Assembly: GCF_024199795.1 (NCBI RefSeq)
Contig: NZ_JANADK010000001.1
Coordinates: 2,790,001 to 2,854,000, forward strand
Source: Bradyrhizobium sp. CCGB01
Lineage (GTDB): Bacteria > Pseudomonadota > Alphaproteobacteria > Rhizobiales > Xanthobacteraceae
Reading direction: 5' to 3'
Length of the DNA: 64,000 bases
The notes below the pieces were generated by a model that searched no databases, was not told the DNA's origin, and worked only from the letters and a program-made list of their open reading frames with translations. Positions 43,690-53,924 of this stretch are shown here, piece by piece; position 1 is the first letter of the stretch; the number at the start of each line of letters is the position of its first letter. The position numbers and the translations under genes were made by a program.

Positions 43690-43910
43690 CAGCGTCCCGT
43701 CCCGGCAAGGGTTTGGGCCGGGTTACACGATTGGGGGGAGGGTGCCAATGGCGGGAGGGGCGCTGTTCACGCAGGGGCGCCCAGACGTGATGTCAGGGGT
43801 CCTCGACGTCGTTCCGATTGCAATTGCTCTCGCAACTTCACACACTGTGCATCGGAAAAGCCGCGGACGCGCCAGCGTCTGAAGACGGCTTCCGCTTTGG
43901 GGAGATCACC

Positions 43911-45185
43911 ATGATGGCTATTTCGTCTGCGTCGCGCAGCTTGTTGCTGGCCGGCGCTGTCTTCGGTGCGTTCACGCTGTCCGCCGCGGCGCAGCAGCCC
44001 GCTACTCCACCCGCCGCCGGCGCTGCACCTGCCGCCCAGCCGCTTCCGCCCGGTTCGCCCTTGATCGGGCGTCCGGACGGTGAGGCCGCCGCCAAGCTCG
44101 CCCCCGTCGCGCCGCCGCCGATTCCGGCGCAGGCCGAGAAGCTGCCGCTCGCCAAGCTCAAGGTGCCCGCCGGCTTCAACGTCGAGGTCTATGCCTCGGG
44201 CATGGCCAATGCGCGCTCGCTCGCGCAGAGCGACAAGGGCACGGTGTTCGTCGGCAGCCGCCTCGTCGACAAGGTCTATGCCATCGCCAACAAGGACGGC
44301 AAACGTGCGGTCAAGGTGATCGCATCCGGCCTCTATCGTCCGAACGGGGTCGCCTTCAAGGACGGCACGCTCTACATCGCCGAGCTGTCGAAAGTCTCGA
44401 AGATCGACAAGATCGACGACGTCATCGACAACCCGCCGAAGCCGACCGTCATTTACGACAAGCTGCCGAAGGACGAGGCGCATGGCTGGAAGTTCATCGG
44501 CATCGGCCCCGACAACAAGCTCTATGTTCCGGTCGGCCAGCCCGGCAACAACGTGCTGCACGACGCCGATCACGGCCAGATCCGCCGCATGAATCTCGAT
44601 GGCTCGGGCGCGGAAGTTTACGCGGTCGGCGTGCGCAACACGGTCGGCTTCGACTGGAATCCTGACACCAAACAGCTCTACTTCACCGACAACGGCCGCG
44701 ACTGGCTGTCGGAGACGGTGCCGGAGGACGAGCTCAACCGCGTCACCAAGGCCGGCGAGGATTTTGGTGCGCCATTCTGCTACCAGGGCAACATCATCGA
44801 CCAGGAGCTCGGCTGGGGCAAGGACTGCAAGAACTACACCGCTCCGGTCGGCCTGATGGGCCCGCACACCGCGGCGCTCGGCATGCGCTTCTACACCGGC
44901 AGCATGTTCCCGAAGCCATACAGGAACGCGATCTTCGTCGCGCGCCACGGCTCCTGGAACAAGTCGCAGAAGCAGGGCGGTGACGTCGTCGTCGTCAGGC
45001 TGAACAAGGACGGCAGCGTGAAGTCGATGGAGCCGTTCCTGACCGGCTTCCTCGAGGACAACAAATATGTCGGCCGCCCCGTCGACGTGATGCAACTGAA
45101 GGACGGCTCGCTGCTCGTCTCCGACGACTGGAACGGCGCGGTCTACCGCATCAGCTACGGCAAGCAGAAGCTCGCGGCGCAGTAG
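43911..45185 (+). CDS. Periplasmic PQQ-dependent sugar dehydrogenase (sorbosone dehydrogenase-like)
   Basis: A 424-residue exported protein; GGGGAGATCACC before the ATG pair (43,911, 43,914). The signal ends near TLSAAAQQPA, followed by a Pro/Ala-rich linker to about residue 80. The six-bladed propeller carries repeats such as GLYRPNGVAFKDGTLYIAEL and GVRNTVGFDWNPDTKQLYFT. It should oxidise a sugar in the periplasm and pass electrons to a cytochrome, fitting the dihaem cytochrome that follows 125 bases later. Confidence 0.87.
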   Translation: MMAISSASRSLLLAGAVFGAFTLSAAAQQPATPPAAGAAPAAQPLPPGSPLIGRPDGEAAAKLAPVAPPPIPAQAEKLPLAKLKVPAGFNVEVYASGMANARSLAQSDKGTVFVGSRLVDKVYAIANKDGKRAVKVIASGLYRPNGVAFKDGTLYIAELSKVSKIDKIDDVIDNPPKPTVIYDKLPKDEAHGWKFIGIGPDNKLYVPVGQPGNNVLHDADHGQIRRMNLDGSGAEVYAVGVRNTVGFDWNPDTKQLYFTDNGRDWLSETVPEDELNRVTKAGEDFGAPFCYQGNIIDQELGWGKDCKNYTAPVGLMGPHTAALGMRFYTGSMFPKPYRNAIFVARHGSWNKSQKQGGDVVVVRLNKDGSVKSMEPFLTGFLEDNKYVGRPVDVMQLKDGSLLVSDDWNGAVYRISYGKQKLAAQ

Positions 45186-45206
45186 GGTCGCGGTCATAAC
45201 TGCCGT

Positions 45207-45288
45207 CATTGCGGGCGCAGCGAAGCAATCCAGAAATCCCAACGCGGAAGCACACTGGATTGCTTCGTCGCCTCATTCCTCGCAATAG
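45207..45288. repeat. Intergenic palindromic repeat
   Basis: CATTGCGGGCGCAGCGAAGC and AATCCAG (45,207-45,233) are mirrored by CTGGATTGCTTCGTCGCCTC and a CGCAATAG end (45,255-45,288). The GCGAAGCAATCCAG unit is a familiar dispersed repeat of Bradyrhizobium and Rhodopseudomonas. It can fold into a long hairpin between two same-strand genes. Confidence 0.7.
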
Positions 45289-45310
45289 CGGAATACGCGG
45301 AAGGAAGCCC

Positions 45311-45880
45311 ATGCACAAAACACTCATCGCCGCTTTGGTGCTGGCCTCCTTCAGCGTCTCCGCAAACGCCGAAACCGTCCAGGAGCGCGCCGCGCCCTGC
45401 CTTGCCTGTCACGGCGAGCGCGGCACCTCCGAGACCGAGAACACGCCCTCGCTCGGCGGTCAGCAGGCGCCTTACGCGCTGATCCAGCTCTTCATGTTTC
45501 GCGAGAAGCTGCGCGTGTTCGAGTCGATGAACGAGATGGCGAAGCCGCTGACCGACGACGATCTGCGCACCTTCTCCGATTTCATCGCCACGCTGCCGAA
45601 ACCCGCACCGCCGACTGACGCGGCCGATGCCTCACGGATGGCGCGCGGAGAGGCTTTGTCGAAGCAGAACCGCTGCAACACCTGCCACAACACCGATTAC
45701 TCCGGAAAGGAGAACGTCCCGCGCATCGCCAACCAGCGCGAGGACTATCTCGGCAAGACGCTCGCCGAATACAAGGACAACACCCGCCACGGCTACGACG
45801 CCACCATGGCCGACGTGATGCAGACCGTCGGCAAGGACCAGATTGCCGACCTTGCGTATTACCTCGCACATTACCGGTGA
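45311..45880 (+). CDS. Periplasmic dihaem cytochrome c (c4/c553 type)
   Basis: A 189-residue exported protein from ATG 45,311. The signal peptide is cleaved about after ANA (residue 20). Haem sites are CLACH (30-34) and CNTCH (122-126), one in each half, as in cytochromes c4. It probably accepts electrons from the sugar dehydrogenase just upstream. Confidence 0.87.
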   Translation: MHKTLIAALVLASFSVSANAETVQERAAPCLACHGERGTSETENTPSLGGQQAPYALIQLFMFREKLRVFESMNEMAKPLTDDDLRTFSDFIATLPKPAPPTDAADASRMARGEALSKQNRCNTCHNTDYSGKENVPRIANQREDYLGKTLAEYKDNTRHGYDATMADVMQTVGKDQIADLAYYLAHYR

Positions 45881-45950
45881 GAGGCGGGATCGTCGCATGT
45901 GCCGAACGAACTCGGCCTGCGTGGTCGCCCGGCGATGCGGAGCATCGTTC

Positions 45951-46047
45951 GGAGACGCCCGCTTTGGCGGGCTCCTCACCATGAGGGTATCTCGCCGCAA
46001 AACATGCCCTCATCCTGAGGGCCCGCCGAAGGCGGGCGTCTCGAAGG
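45951..46047. repeat. Intergenic palindromic repeat
   Basis: GAGACGCCCGC plus TTTGGCGGGC... and CATGAGGG are mirrored by CCCTCATCCTGAGG and GGCGGGCGTCTC. This is another common rhizobial dispersed repeat. It lies between two convergent genes and may end both transcripts. Confidence 0.65.
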
Positions 46048-46068
46048 ACAGGCAGCAGCAGACCTCGG

Positions 46069-46425
46069 CTACAGCGCGGCTTCCTTCAGAAGCGCAGTCG
46101 GGTAAACGGGCTTTGTGAAGAACTTCGCGCCGGCAGGCAGAGGCCGCGGAAGCGGATTGCCCGAGATCACGATGATCCGCACCGCGGCATCATGCTGCTT
46201 GGCATAGTAGGCGAGGTCGACGCCATCCATCTTCCCGACCAGATTGATGTCGGTAATGATCAGGGACGGGTGCCTCTTCTTCAGCGCCAGGGTCGCGGTC
46301 TCTGCGTCCTCGCATTGCAGCACGTCGAAGTTCCGCTGTTCGAGCAGCAGCGCGAGCATCTCGCGCTGAATGTCATCGTCCTCGACGACGATCGCGGTCG
46401 GGCGAAACGGTTTTGACTGGCCCAT
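46069..46425 (-). CDS. Single-domain response regulator
   Basis: A 118-residue receiver without an output domain. Acidic pocket EDDD (15-18), phospho-acceptor Asp59 (SLIITDINLV), Ser88 and Lys105 (FFTKPV) are all present, so it can be phosphorylated. Such CheY-like proteins act through protein partners. No kinase gene is adjacent. Confidence 0.87.
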   Translation of the reverse strand: MGQSKPFRPTAIVVEDDDIQREMLALLLEQRNFDVLQCEDAETATLALKKRHPSLIITDINLVGKMDGVDLAYYAKQHDAAVRIIVISGNPLPRPLPAGAKFFTKPVYPTALLKEAAL

Positions 46426-46531
46426 GATTGCACCTCGCTCTTCTTATCAAATGTTAATTTGCAGGGTGCAGTTCCGTTCCGTGCAACATGCCCTAAGTTC
46501 GCTTGCGGATTTCTGTCAGCCCCGTTGTCAC

Positions 46532-48031
46532 TCAGTCGGCCGGTCCCACGCGGAGACGATGCAACCGATGCAGCTCCTTCGCCGCGTCCTTCATCAGGCC
46601 GTCAGCCGCCTCGCGTTCCTGTCCGACGATGAATCCCGCTGCGAAGGCCTGTGCGCGGCGGTTCGCGGGAGGCGCCGCCAACGCGGCTTCCGTCGCCAGC
46701 TCGCGATGCGCCATGAAGTCGTTCAGTGATCCCAGGGCGGATTGAATCTGCTTCAGCCGGCCGGAGAGATCCGCGAGCACCTGCTGGTCGCGATTCCCAT
46801 ACAGGCTCTTGAAGAAGTCGACGGCATAGCGAATCTTCTTGATCCTGATCCGCAGCTTGTGGCGCTGCTGCGGGGTGAGATCGTTCAGGTGCTTGCCCTG
46901 CTTTCGCGCCTTCCTGATGCGTCGATCGAGCAGGGCGGCGGCGTAGGTAGCGATCGTGCGGTCCTGATCGGTGCGAGATCCCCCGGACTCGATCCATTCC
47001 ATCACATCGATCAGCAAGCGGCGATAGCGGGCCGACGCAGTGGCGTCGCGGGCGCGCCGGAAGGCGGCCGCGCGTTGCCCGGAGAATTTCTTGCGAATCG
47101 CACGAGCGCCGCGTCGCGGGACGCCCTGGGCGGCAATCGGCTGAAGGCTCTCCTTCAGGAACACGTCGATCTCGCGCGCCGGCGCCAGCTCGCCTGTGAG
47201 CCATTTGAGTTCGGTCTTCACCCGGGCCGTGCTTGCGCGCAGCAGGATATCGTCAAAGAGGGAGATCGCTGCCCGCAACCGCCGCAGGCCGACGCGCATC
47301 TGGTGGACCCCTTCGGAATCCATGCCGCGCACCGGATCTGCGTTCCCCGTGATGTGACGAAGTGTCGAATGCGCGATGACGCGGAAGGCGTCTTGCGGTG
47401 ACAGTCCGGATTTGAGCTGGACCGGTTCGGCGTGTTGTACGCCGCCGCCACTGCCCGTCGCGAGTTGAAAACCGCGCTCGGCCTTCGAGCGAAGATCGAG
47501 CTCTGCGTCCGTTTTGCGTTCGACGGTCCGTGCCAGCCGGAACAGATCGGCGGTTTGCCCGGACTTCAATTCCAGCTCGAGTTCGGCGATGGGCCGCGAG
47601 CGACGGCCGGCGGCGATCCGGCCGCGATCGACCGCGAGCTCGATCCGGCTCTTTCGGACTCGCCTTGCCTGGGTCGTGCGATGAACGTTGGTCTGAAAGG
47701 CCGGCTTGAGCTTGTGAGGAAGTTTTCCGGTCGCGAGGTCCTTGAGCGGCGTATCTTTCGTCTTCGTGAGATCCGGCCGTGCGCCCGCAATCTCGTTCTC
47801 CCACTCGCCACGCGTCAAGCTTCCCGATCGGGCCGCTTTCACGGTCTGCACATAGTGTCCGTCGACGTTGCGAACCCGAAGGGTGAAACCATGTCGCCTG
47901 AGCTTGTGCTTGCTCGTGTCGAAATAGGTCGACACGAGCGTCTGATCGCGGCGTCGCCCGGCACCGTTATGCAGGATGGACGACAGTTTTCGCGGCGCAA
48001 CGAGGAATTTCAGTTCCGTTTCAGCGTTCAT
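46532..48031 (-). CDS. CYTH-CHAD domain protein
   Basis: A 499-residue protein. The CYTH domain (about 1-200) has the ETELK (ExExK) motif at residues 4-8 and YFDTSKHKLRRHGFTLRVRN. The CHAD domain (about 220-490) has VHQMRVGLRRLRAAISLFDD and HKLRIRIKKIRYAVDFF. CHAD binds polyphosphate and CYTH proteins are triphosphatases, so a role in polyphosphate handling is expected. No signal peptide. Its gene stands alone. Confidence 0.92.
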   Translation of the reverse strand: MNAETELKFLVAPRKLSSILHNGAGRRRDQTLVSTYFDTSKHKLRRHGFTLRVRNVDGHYVQTVKAARSGSLTRGEWENEIAGARPDLTKTKDTPLKDLATGKLPHKLKPAFQTNVHRTTQARRVRKSRIELAVDRGRIAAGRRSRPIAELELELKSGQTADLFRLARTVERKTDAELDLRSKAERGFQLATGSGGGVQHAEPVQLKSGLSPQDAFRVIAHSTLRHITGNADPVRGMDSEGVHQMRVGLRRLRAAISLFDDILLRASTARVKTELKWLTGELAPAREIDVFLKESLQPIAAQGVPRRGARAIRKKFSGQRAAAFRRARDATASARYRRLLIDVMEWIESGGSRTDQDRTIATYAAALLDRRIRKARKQGKHLNDLTPQQRHKLRIRIKKIRYAVDFFKSLYGNRDQQVLADLSGRLKQIQSALGSLNDFMAHRELATEAALAAPPANRRAQAFAAGFIVGQEREAADGLMKDAAKELHRLHRLRVGPAD

Positions 48032-48163
48032 CGGGAGCGTTTCCGTTGCCCCGATTCAAAGCGGGGTCAGCGCGGGAGTTCCGGTGCGGGAAGATTTCAG
48101 TTCGTGATCTGCGGTCATCAGAATTTCACGGAACCCGGCTCGGACATGCTCGAGGGGCCGGCA

Positions 48164-48481
48164 TCAAGGCATGTCCCGCAGCAGCTTGAATGCCTGATCC
48201 AGCAGTGCCCGGACGCCATCCCGCTCCGCAGTCGCGGTGCGCGTGAAGAACCCGTGTTTCCAGGCATTCCGGTTGCCGCGAGGCGCTCGTGATCCCGGTG
48301 CGCCGCCATGCATGCGGCAACGCGATCTGCCTCGCATGGCCGGCGCGCAGCAGGGGCCGCCATGGCGGGTCCTTGCGCCGCAGCGGCGGCTTGCGCGCAT
48401 CGGGCCGGTATTGCGGACGTGATTGCTGCTCATGCGATGCCACCGCGCGCTGCGCCGGGCCTGTCGTCGCTGCAACGACAT
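48164..48481 (-). CDS. HGG-motif small basic protein
   Basis: About 105 residues. The core CGARTRHGGPC, MRGRSRCRMHGGAPGSRAPR and GNRNAWKHGFFT is the well-known HGG motif family of alphaproteobacteria. The Cys and His could form a zinc knuckle. The start is uncertain (several Met). It overlaps the end of the 222-residue gene, its usual neighbour. Confidence 0.65.
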   Translation of the reverse strand: MSLQRRQARRSARWHRMSSNHVRNTGPMRASRRCGARTRHGGPCCAPAMRGRSRCRMHGGAPGSRAPRGNRNAWKHGFFTRTATAERDGVRALLDQAFKLLRDMP

Positions 48482-49098
48482 TCCTGCGGAGCCATCGTCT
48501 GCGCATTCGGAAATGGGTCTGTCATCCCTGCCTCCGCGACAATCACGCTGGCGTGCTGTGTGACATGGCCCACGATCGCCTTGCCACCTTCCTGCACCGA
48601 CAAATTCTTCACCGTGATGGCGCGCTCATCGCCGCTGCGATGGCGGCCGAGCGCCTCGATCTGCGCTGCGAAGGTGCGTGCCAGCCGGGACAGTGCGCGT
48701 GTAATGCTCTCCTGCTGCGGAAGATCGTCGGTGCAGGCAAGGCGACAGGCGGAGCGCATCGCCGCCATGTGGACGCACACCATCTGCGCCGCCAGCATGG
48801 ACTCGATGGAACCCCTCGGCGCGATGCTCTTCATCGTCGAGATCATGAAGGCGAGATTGGCCTCGTCCGGCTTGTGTCCGATCGCGCTTGCCTTCACCAA
48901 TTGCTTGAGGATGCCGTGCAGCGCATCGCGGTCGACGGCGCCGAGTGCGTCGGCCAGCAGCCGCTCGCCGGCTTGCGGGTCGGGATGGTCGATCGCGATG
49001 CGGCGCTTGTAGAGCTTGATCCGCGGGCTCGCGATGAATCCGCTGCGATCGTTTGCCGCAACCGGCGGCGTGGCGTGGCGTTTTGCGGATGCCGTCAT
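48430..49098 (-). CDS. Conserved hypothetical protein (222 aa), partner of HGG protein
   Basis: The chain contains IAIDHPDPQAGERLLADALG, then AVDRDALHGILKQLVKASAI, a helix-rich region and EGGKAIVGHVTQHASVIVAE. I know this combination from many Bradyrhizobium genomes, always beside an HGG-motif gene, possibly of phage origin. No function known. The last about 50 bases overlap the HGG gene, hinting at coupling. Confidence 0.72.
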   Translation of the reverse strand: MTASAKRHATPPVAANDRSGFIASPRIKLYKRRIAIDHPDPQAGERLLADALGAVDRDALHGILKQLVKASAIGHKPDEANLAFMISTMKSIAPRGSIESMLAAQMVCVHMAAMRSACRLACTDDLPQQESITRALSRLARTFAAQIEALGRHRSGDERAITVKNLSVQEGGKAIVGHVTQHASVIVAEAGMTDPFPNAQTMAPQECRCSDDRPGAARGGIA

Positions 49099-49503
49099 GG
49101 GCTGTGTCCTTGGCTGGCGCAGGCGCGCGCGATCGTTCGCTTGCCGCGCGCGATTGCGAATTTCGGGATGTCGATGAAGGGTTTACGCGCAACTGCGTCG
49201 GCGTGGCCCTGGCCATTCCGGTGGTGACGCTGACGATTGTTGCGATGATGGCATTCTGCCAGTGTTTTGCCCGACGAGTCAAAGGACATTGCGAAGCGCG
49301 CAAGTCCTTGTTCTTGCACGCGCCGCCTACTGTGCATGGGGTTGTCTTCGCATTTTCTATCTGGATGCGGCTCCCGCCTGCCGCGCGGCGGAATGCCGGC
49401 GTGGAAACGCGATTGCGAAATCCGGCGCGGCCGCTAATCATGACGGTCGAATACGCCGCATCGACATATGCAAGAGCGCGGCGCGGGTCCGGGGAGAGAA
49501 CGA
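49099..49503. other. Divergent intergenic region, 405 bases
   Basis: No gene supported. It separates the minus-strand 222-residue gene from the plus-strand TctC gene and should hold both promoters. Confidence 0.4.
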
Positions 49504-50478
49504 ATGCAACGAACGCTTCGCCTGCTGGCGATTGTCGCCGGATTGTGCGTGACGACCGAGGCTCTCGCGCAAAAATATCCGGTGCGCCCGGTCAAGATCA
49601 TGGTCGGCTTCAGTGCCGGCGGACCGGTCGACGTCGTCGCGCGCATCGTCGCCGACCGCTTGAGCAACAGGCTCGGGCAGCCCTTCGTGGTCGAGAACCG
49701 CGCCGGCGCCAACGGCATGATCGCCGCCGAGGGCGTGGCACGGGCGGACGCGGACGGCTACACGATCCTCGCCTGCAACTCGTCCACCATCACGCTGAAC
49801 AAGACGCTGTTCAAGGAAGCTCGTTACGACCCGCAAGGCGATTTCGCGCCGCTCACCACCGTCGTGTCCGCGCCGCTCGTCCTCGTGGTCAATCCCGAGA
49901 ATCCCAAGACGGCGAATATCAACACCGTGGCCGATCTCGTCGCGGCGGCGAAAGCCGCGCCGGGCGCGCTCGCCTACGGCTCGGGCGGCAACGGCAACCT
50001 CGCTCATCTCGCCATGGAGCTGCTCAGCCAGAAGGCCGGTATCAAGCTGATCCACGTGCCCTATCGCGGCGGTGCGGCGTCGGAGGTCGGCATCCTCGCG
50101 CAGGAGGTGCTGGCGGTGTTCGATCCCCTGTCCGCGGTGCCGCTGGTGAAGGCCGGAAAGCTGCGCGCGCTCGCGGTGTCCTCGGCCGAACGGCTGCCGT
50201 CGCTGCCTGACGTGCCGACCATCGCAGAAGCCGGCTATCCCGGCTTCGACATCTCGTTCTGGGTCGGCTTCTTCATGCCGAAGGCCGTACCCGCGCCGAT
50301 CCAGGAAACGCTGCATCGTGAGATCATCGCCGCCGCCAAGGATCCGGTGCTGCAGGAGCGGCTGGAGACGCAAGGCGTCGTAAGCGTGCTCAGCCCGGCC
50401 GACTACGCCGCCAAGATCGCGAAGGAGACCAAGGAGCTTGCCGAGGTCGTCGCGGCCGCGAACATCAAGGCGGAGTAG
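49504..50478 (+). CDS. TctC-family (Bug) periplasmic binding protein
   Basis: A 324-residue exported protein; GGGGAGAGAACGA precedes ATG 49,504. The signal ends near TEALA-QKYP. PVRPVKIMVGFSAGGPVDVV is the family opening, and the GGNGNLAHLAMELLSQKAGI segment lines the carboxylate site. These proteins capture organic acids for tripartite importers; no TctA/TctB gene is near. Convergent with the ABC fusion gene. Confidence 0.9.
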   Translation: MQRTLRLLAIVAGLCVTTEALAQKYPVRPVKIMVGFSAGGPVDVVARIVADRLSNRLGQPFVVENRAGANGMIAAEGVARADADGYTILACNSSTITLNKTLFKEARYDPQGDFAPLTTVVSAPLVLVVNPENPKTANINTVADLVAAAKAAPGALAYGSGGNGNLAHLAMELLSQKAGIKLIHVPYRGGAASEVGILAQEVLAVFDPLSAVPLVKAGKLRALAVSSAERLPSLPDVPTIAEAGYPGFDISFWVGFFMPKAVPAPIQETLHREIIAAAKDPVLQERLETQGVVSVLSPADYAAKIAKETKELAEVVAAANIKAE

Positions 50479-50484
50479 GGGACG

Positions 50485-53025
50485 CTACAGCCACAAAATC
50501 TGCTTGCGATAGCCGAGATCGTTGAGCAGCGGCGCTGCCGGACCCTGGTGGAACACGGCGCCGCGCTCCAGCGCGAAGACGCGGTCGGCGAGCGCCAGCA
50601 CGAGGTCGAGATTGTGCTCGACGATCACGATCGACATGTGGCGGCGCAGCTGGTCGAACACCCCGAACAGCTCCAGCGTCACGGCCGGCGCGAGGCCCTC
50701 GAACGGCTCGTCGAGCAGCAGCAGGCGGACATTGCCAGACATCGCGCGGGCGACCGCGACCATCTGCTGCTCGCCGCCCGAGAGGTAGTCGGCGGCGATG
50801 TTCATGCGCTCCTTCAGGCGCGGGAAGTAATTGAGGATCTGCTCCTCGTCCCAGACCACGCCGTCGCTGCCATCGGTCTTGCGCGCGAGGCGCCCGAGCG
50901 CGAGGTTTTCGCGCACGGTCATGCCGGCGAACAACCCGCGGCCCTGCGGCACATAGCCGACGCCGCGCCGGGCGATGTCGGGGGCGGGCAGGCGCGCGAT
51001 GTCGCTGCCGTGATAGTCGATGCTGCCTGAGGCCGCCGGCACGAGGCCGGAAATGGTCTTGAGCAGCGTCGACTTGCCGGCGCCGTTGCGGCCGAGCAGC
51101 GCGACGATCTCGCCTTCGCGCACGTCGAGCGCGGCATCGTTGAGAATGTGGCTCTTGCCGTAGAAGGTGTTGACCCGGTCGAGGCGCAGCACGGTCTCGT
51201 GCTCGCCGGCCTCCTCGAGGCTGCGTCGATGCTCGACGGGAGGAATGCCCTTGCCGGTGTAGATTTCCTGCACCCGAAGATCGGCCCGCACCGCCTTGGG
51301 ACAGTCGGACATCAGCACTTCGCCCTGGTTCATCACGGTCACGACCTGCGAGAAGCCGAGCACGCGGTCGATGTCGTGCTCGACGATCAGCACGGGAATG
51401 TTGGCCGCGATGTTCTTGACGAGGTTGCAGACCCGCTCGCGCTCGGCGGCGGCGAGGCCCGCGAGCGGCTCGTCGAGCAGCAGCACCTGCGGCTTGCTGC
51501 CGAGCGCGATGCCGAGATCGACCAGCCGCTGCCCGCCATAGGACAGCTCGCCGCCCTCGATTGCCTCGATGCCTTCGAGGCCGAGGAACTTTGTCAGTGC
51601 CGCGGCTTCGGCGTGGATGTCTTCGTACGCGTCGATGTCGTTCCAGATGTTGAAGCGCATGGAACGGCGCGCCTGCAGCGACAGGCGCAAATTCTCGTAG
51701 ATCGTCAGCCCGCGAAACAGGTTGGTGATCTGGAACGAGCGCGCCAGCCCCTGATGGCAGATCAGATTCGCGGGCACGCCGGCGATGTCGCGGCCCTGCA
51801 GGCGGATCGTGCCCTGCTCCGGCGCATAGAGGCCGGAGATGAGGTTGAACAGCGTGGTCTTGCCGGCGCCGTTCGGTCCGATCAGCGCGTGGATCTCGCC
51901 GGCCGCGACCGTGATGCTGGCATTCTCGACCGCGCGGATGCCGCCGAACTTTCGCGAGACACCGCTGACTTCCAGCACCGTTCCCTTCAGCGTCTCGGGC
52001 CGCAGGAAATCGGGCAGCGGCAGGCCGTCATAGATCTTGCGGCGGCTCATCGCGGCCGTTTCTTCCGCGGGCGGGCGGAGGCGGCGCATGATCAGCGCGC
52101 CGATGCCGACGAGGCCGCCGGGCGAATACATCACGAAAGCCACGAAGGTGAGACCGAACCAGAACAGCCAGTCCGAGGTCCAGATCGAGAACAGTTCCCT
52201 GAACAGGATGAAGAACAGCGCCCCGAGCGCGGGGCCGAGCAGGCTGTGCATGCCGCCGATCACGACCATCGCCAGCAGCTCGCCGGCGAAGGGCACCGAG
52301 ACCGCTTCGGCCGAGACGAGATAGTTGAGGAATCCGATCAGCGCGCCGGCAAGGCCGGTGACGACGGCGGAGATCACGAACACCGCGAGCTTGTAGCGCT
52401 CGACCGGGTAGCCCTGAAAGCTCGCGCGCAGCTGGTTTTCGCGGATCGCGACCAGCACATGCCCGAACGGCGAGCGCACGAGGCGCATCAGCACGTAGAG
52501 CACGGCGAGGCCGATCGCCGCGACCACGATGTAATAGTTGAGGGCACTGTCGAAGCTGATAGCGCCGATGCCGCCGCGCTTGAGGCCGCCAAGCCCGTCC
52601 TCGCCGCCGGTGAGGCTCGTCCAGCGGAAGGCCGTGGTGTAGACCAGCGCGGCCAGCGCCAGCGTGAGCAGAGAGAAGTAGACGCCGCGCCGGCGCAGGA
52701 TCAGCATCCCGATCACGGTTGATGCGATGGCGACCACGACCATCGATCCCAGCAGCGGCAGCCAGATCTCGCCGGGGAAGTAGCGAAGCTGGATCAGACC
52801 GGCAGCGTAAGCGCCGATGCCGAACCAGGCGCTGTGGCCGAACGAGACGAGGCCGGTATAGCCGATGCAGAGATTGAGCCCCATGGTCGCGATCGCGAGC
52901 CCAACGATCCATGTGCCGGTGTTGAGCGACAGACCGAACGCCTTCAGCAGGAAGGGCAGCGCGACGACCGCGACAGTCGCGATCAGCAGCGGTTTCAATC
53001 TGGCGATGGTGGAAGTGCTCCTCAT
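50485..53025 (-). CDS. Triple fusion: branched-chain-type ABC permease (LivM) + ATPase (LivG) + ATPase (LivF)
   Basis: An 846-residue chain. Residues 1-315 are a LivM permease ([20 protein letters not shown]; about eight spans). Residues about 345-595 are a LivG ATPase (Walker [10 protein letters not shown]; signature LSYGG; Walker B VLLLDEP). Residues about 610-846 are a LivF ATPase ([23 protein letters not shown]). The three are normally separate proteins. No stop or frameshift lies between them. It imports an amino or organic acid with LivH and the binding protein encoded upstream; the LivH stop overlaps its start by four bases. Confidence 0.93.
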   Translation of the reverse strand: MRSTSTIARLKPLLIATVAVVALPFLLKAFGLSLNTGTWIVGLAIATMGLNLCIGYTGLVSFGHSAWFGIGAYAAGLIQLRYFPGEIWLPLLGSMVVVAIASTVIGMLILRRRGVYFSLLTLALAALVYTTAFRWTSLTGGEDGLGGLKRGGIGAISFDSALNYYIVVAAIGLAVLYVLMRLVRSPFGHVLVAIRENQLRASFQGYPVERYKLAVFVISAVVTGLAGALIGFLNYLVSAEAVSVPFAGELLAMVVIGGMHSLLGPALGALFFILFRELFSIWTSDWLFWFGLTFVAFVMYSPGGLVGIGALIMRRLRPPAEETAAMSRRKIYDGLPLPDFLRPETLKGTVLEVSGVSRKFGGIRAVENASITVAAGEIHALIGPNGAGKTTLFNLISGLYAPEQGTIRLQGRDIAGVPANLICHQGLARSFQITNLFRGLTIYENLRLSLQARRSMRFNIWNDIDAYEDIHAEAAALTKFLGLEGIEAIEGGELSYGGQRLVDLGIALGSKPQVLLLDEPLAGLAAAERERVCNLVKNIAANIPVLIVEHDIDRVLGFSQVVTVMNQGEVLMSDCPKAVRADLRVQEIYTGKGIPPVEHRRSLEEAGEHETVLRLDRVNTFYGKSHILNDAALDVREGEIVALLGRNGAGKSTLLKTISGLVPAASGSIDYHGSDIARLPAPDIARRGVGYVPQGRGLFAGMTVRENLALGRLARKTDGSDGVVWDEEQILNYFPRLKERMNIAADYLSGGEQQMVAVARAMSGNVRLLLLDEPFEGLAPAVTLELFGVFDQLRRHMSIVIVEHNLDLVLALADRVFALERGAVFHQGPAAPLLNDLGYRKQILWL

Positions 53026-53897
53026 TCGAACTTCTCGATGCGCTCGCCGAGCAGGCCGCGCGGGCGCACCAGCAGCACCAGGAACATCAGGATGTAGATC
53101 GAGGCCTCGCCGGCGGCTGGTTCAAAGTGAATGGCAATGCCGCGCACCACGCCGACGAGCAGGGCGGAGATGACGACGCCCCAGAAACTGCCGAGCCCAC
53201 CGATCACGACAACGACGAAGGCCACCGTCATGATCTCCGCGCCCATCGCCGGATGCACGGTGGTGATCGGCGCGAAGAAGGCGCCGCCGAGCGCGGCCAT
53301 GCCGACGCCGAGCATCACGATCCCTGTCATGTAGGGCTGCAGGCGGATGCCGAGCGCGGCGACCATGTCCGGCCGCTGGATGCCGGCCCGCACGACGCGG
53401 CCGAACGAGGTCTTTTGCAGCAGCAGCCAGATGCCGAGCAATATCGCGGCAACGACGGCAAGGATCAGGAGACGATACCGGGAAAACAGGAAGTCGCCGA
53501 CGATGACCGAGCCGCGAAAACTCTGCGGGATCTCGGTCGACACGGGTGCAGCGCCCCAGATCATGCGGATCGCCTGTTCTGCGACCATCGCGAGGCCAAA
53601 GGTGACGAGCAGGCTCAAGATCGGATCGGCCGTGTAGAAGCGGCGCAGGATGACGCGTTCAAAGAGGATGCCGAGCAGGGCGACCGCGAACGGGGAGATC
53701 ACCACGGAAGCGCCGAAGCCGAGGCGCTTCGTCAGCTCGACGCAGACATAGGCGCCGAGCGCATAGAAGGCGCCATGCGCAAGATTGACGATGCCGCCGA
53801 CGGAGAAGATCAGCGACAGCCCGAGCGCGATGAGCAGGTAATAGCCTCCGAGCACGAGGCCATTCACCACCTGTTCCAGCAGGAACTCGAACTGCAT
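53022..53897 (-). CDS. LivH-type branched-chain ABC permease
   Basis: A 291-residue inner-membrane protein with about eight spans. The LivH signature LALGLSLIFSVGGIVNLAHG is near residue 22. It pairs with the LivM part of the fusion to form the channel. Starts 27 bases after the binding-protein gene and overlaps the fusion gene by four bases, an obvious operon. Confidence 0.92.
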   Translation of the reverse strand: MQFEFLLEQVVNGLVLGGYYLLIALGLSLIFSVGGIVNLAHGAFYALGAYVCVELTKRLGFGASVVISPFAVALLGILFERVILRRFYTADPILSLLVTFGLAMVAEQAIRMIWGAAPVSTEIPQSFRGSVIVGDFLFSRYRLLILAVVAAILLGIWLLLQKTSFGRVVRAGIQRPDMVAALGIRLQPYMTGIVMLGVGMAALGGAFFAPITTVHPAMGAEIMTVAFVVVVIGGLGSFWGVVISALLVGVVRGIAIHFEPAAGEASIYILMFLVLLVRPRGLLGERIEKFE

Positions 53898-53924
53898 GTT
53901 GCGTCCTTGCCGCGCGTGCGCGCG

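Noticed and set aside
43767..45242. 491-codon open frame on the minus strand
   Set aside because: Antisense to the PQQ-type dehydrogenase gene.
51148..52722. 524-codon open frame on the plus strand
   Set aside because: Antisense to the ABC fusion, composition of a reverse-complement shadow.
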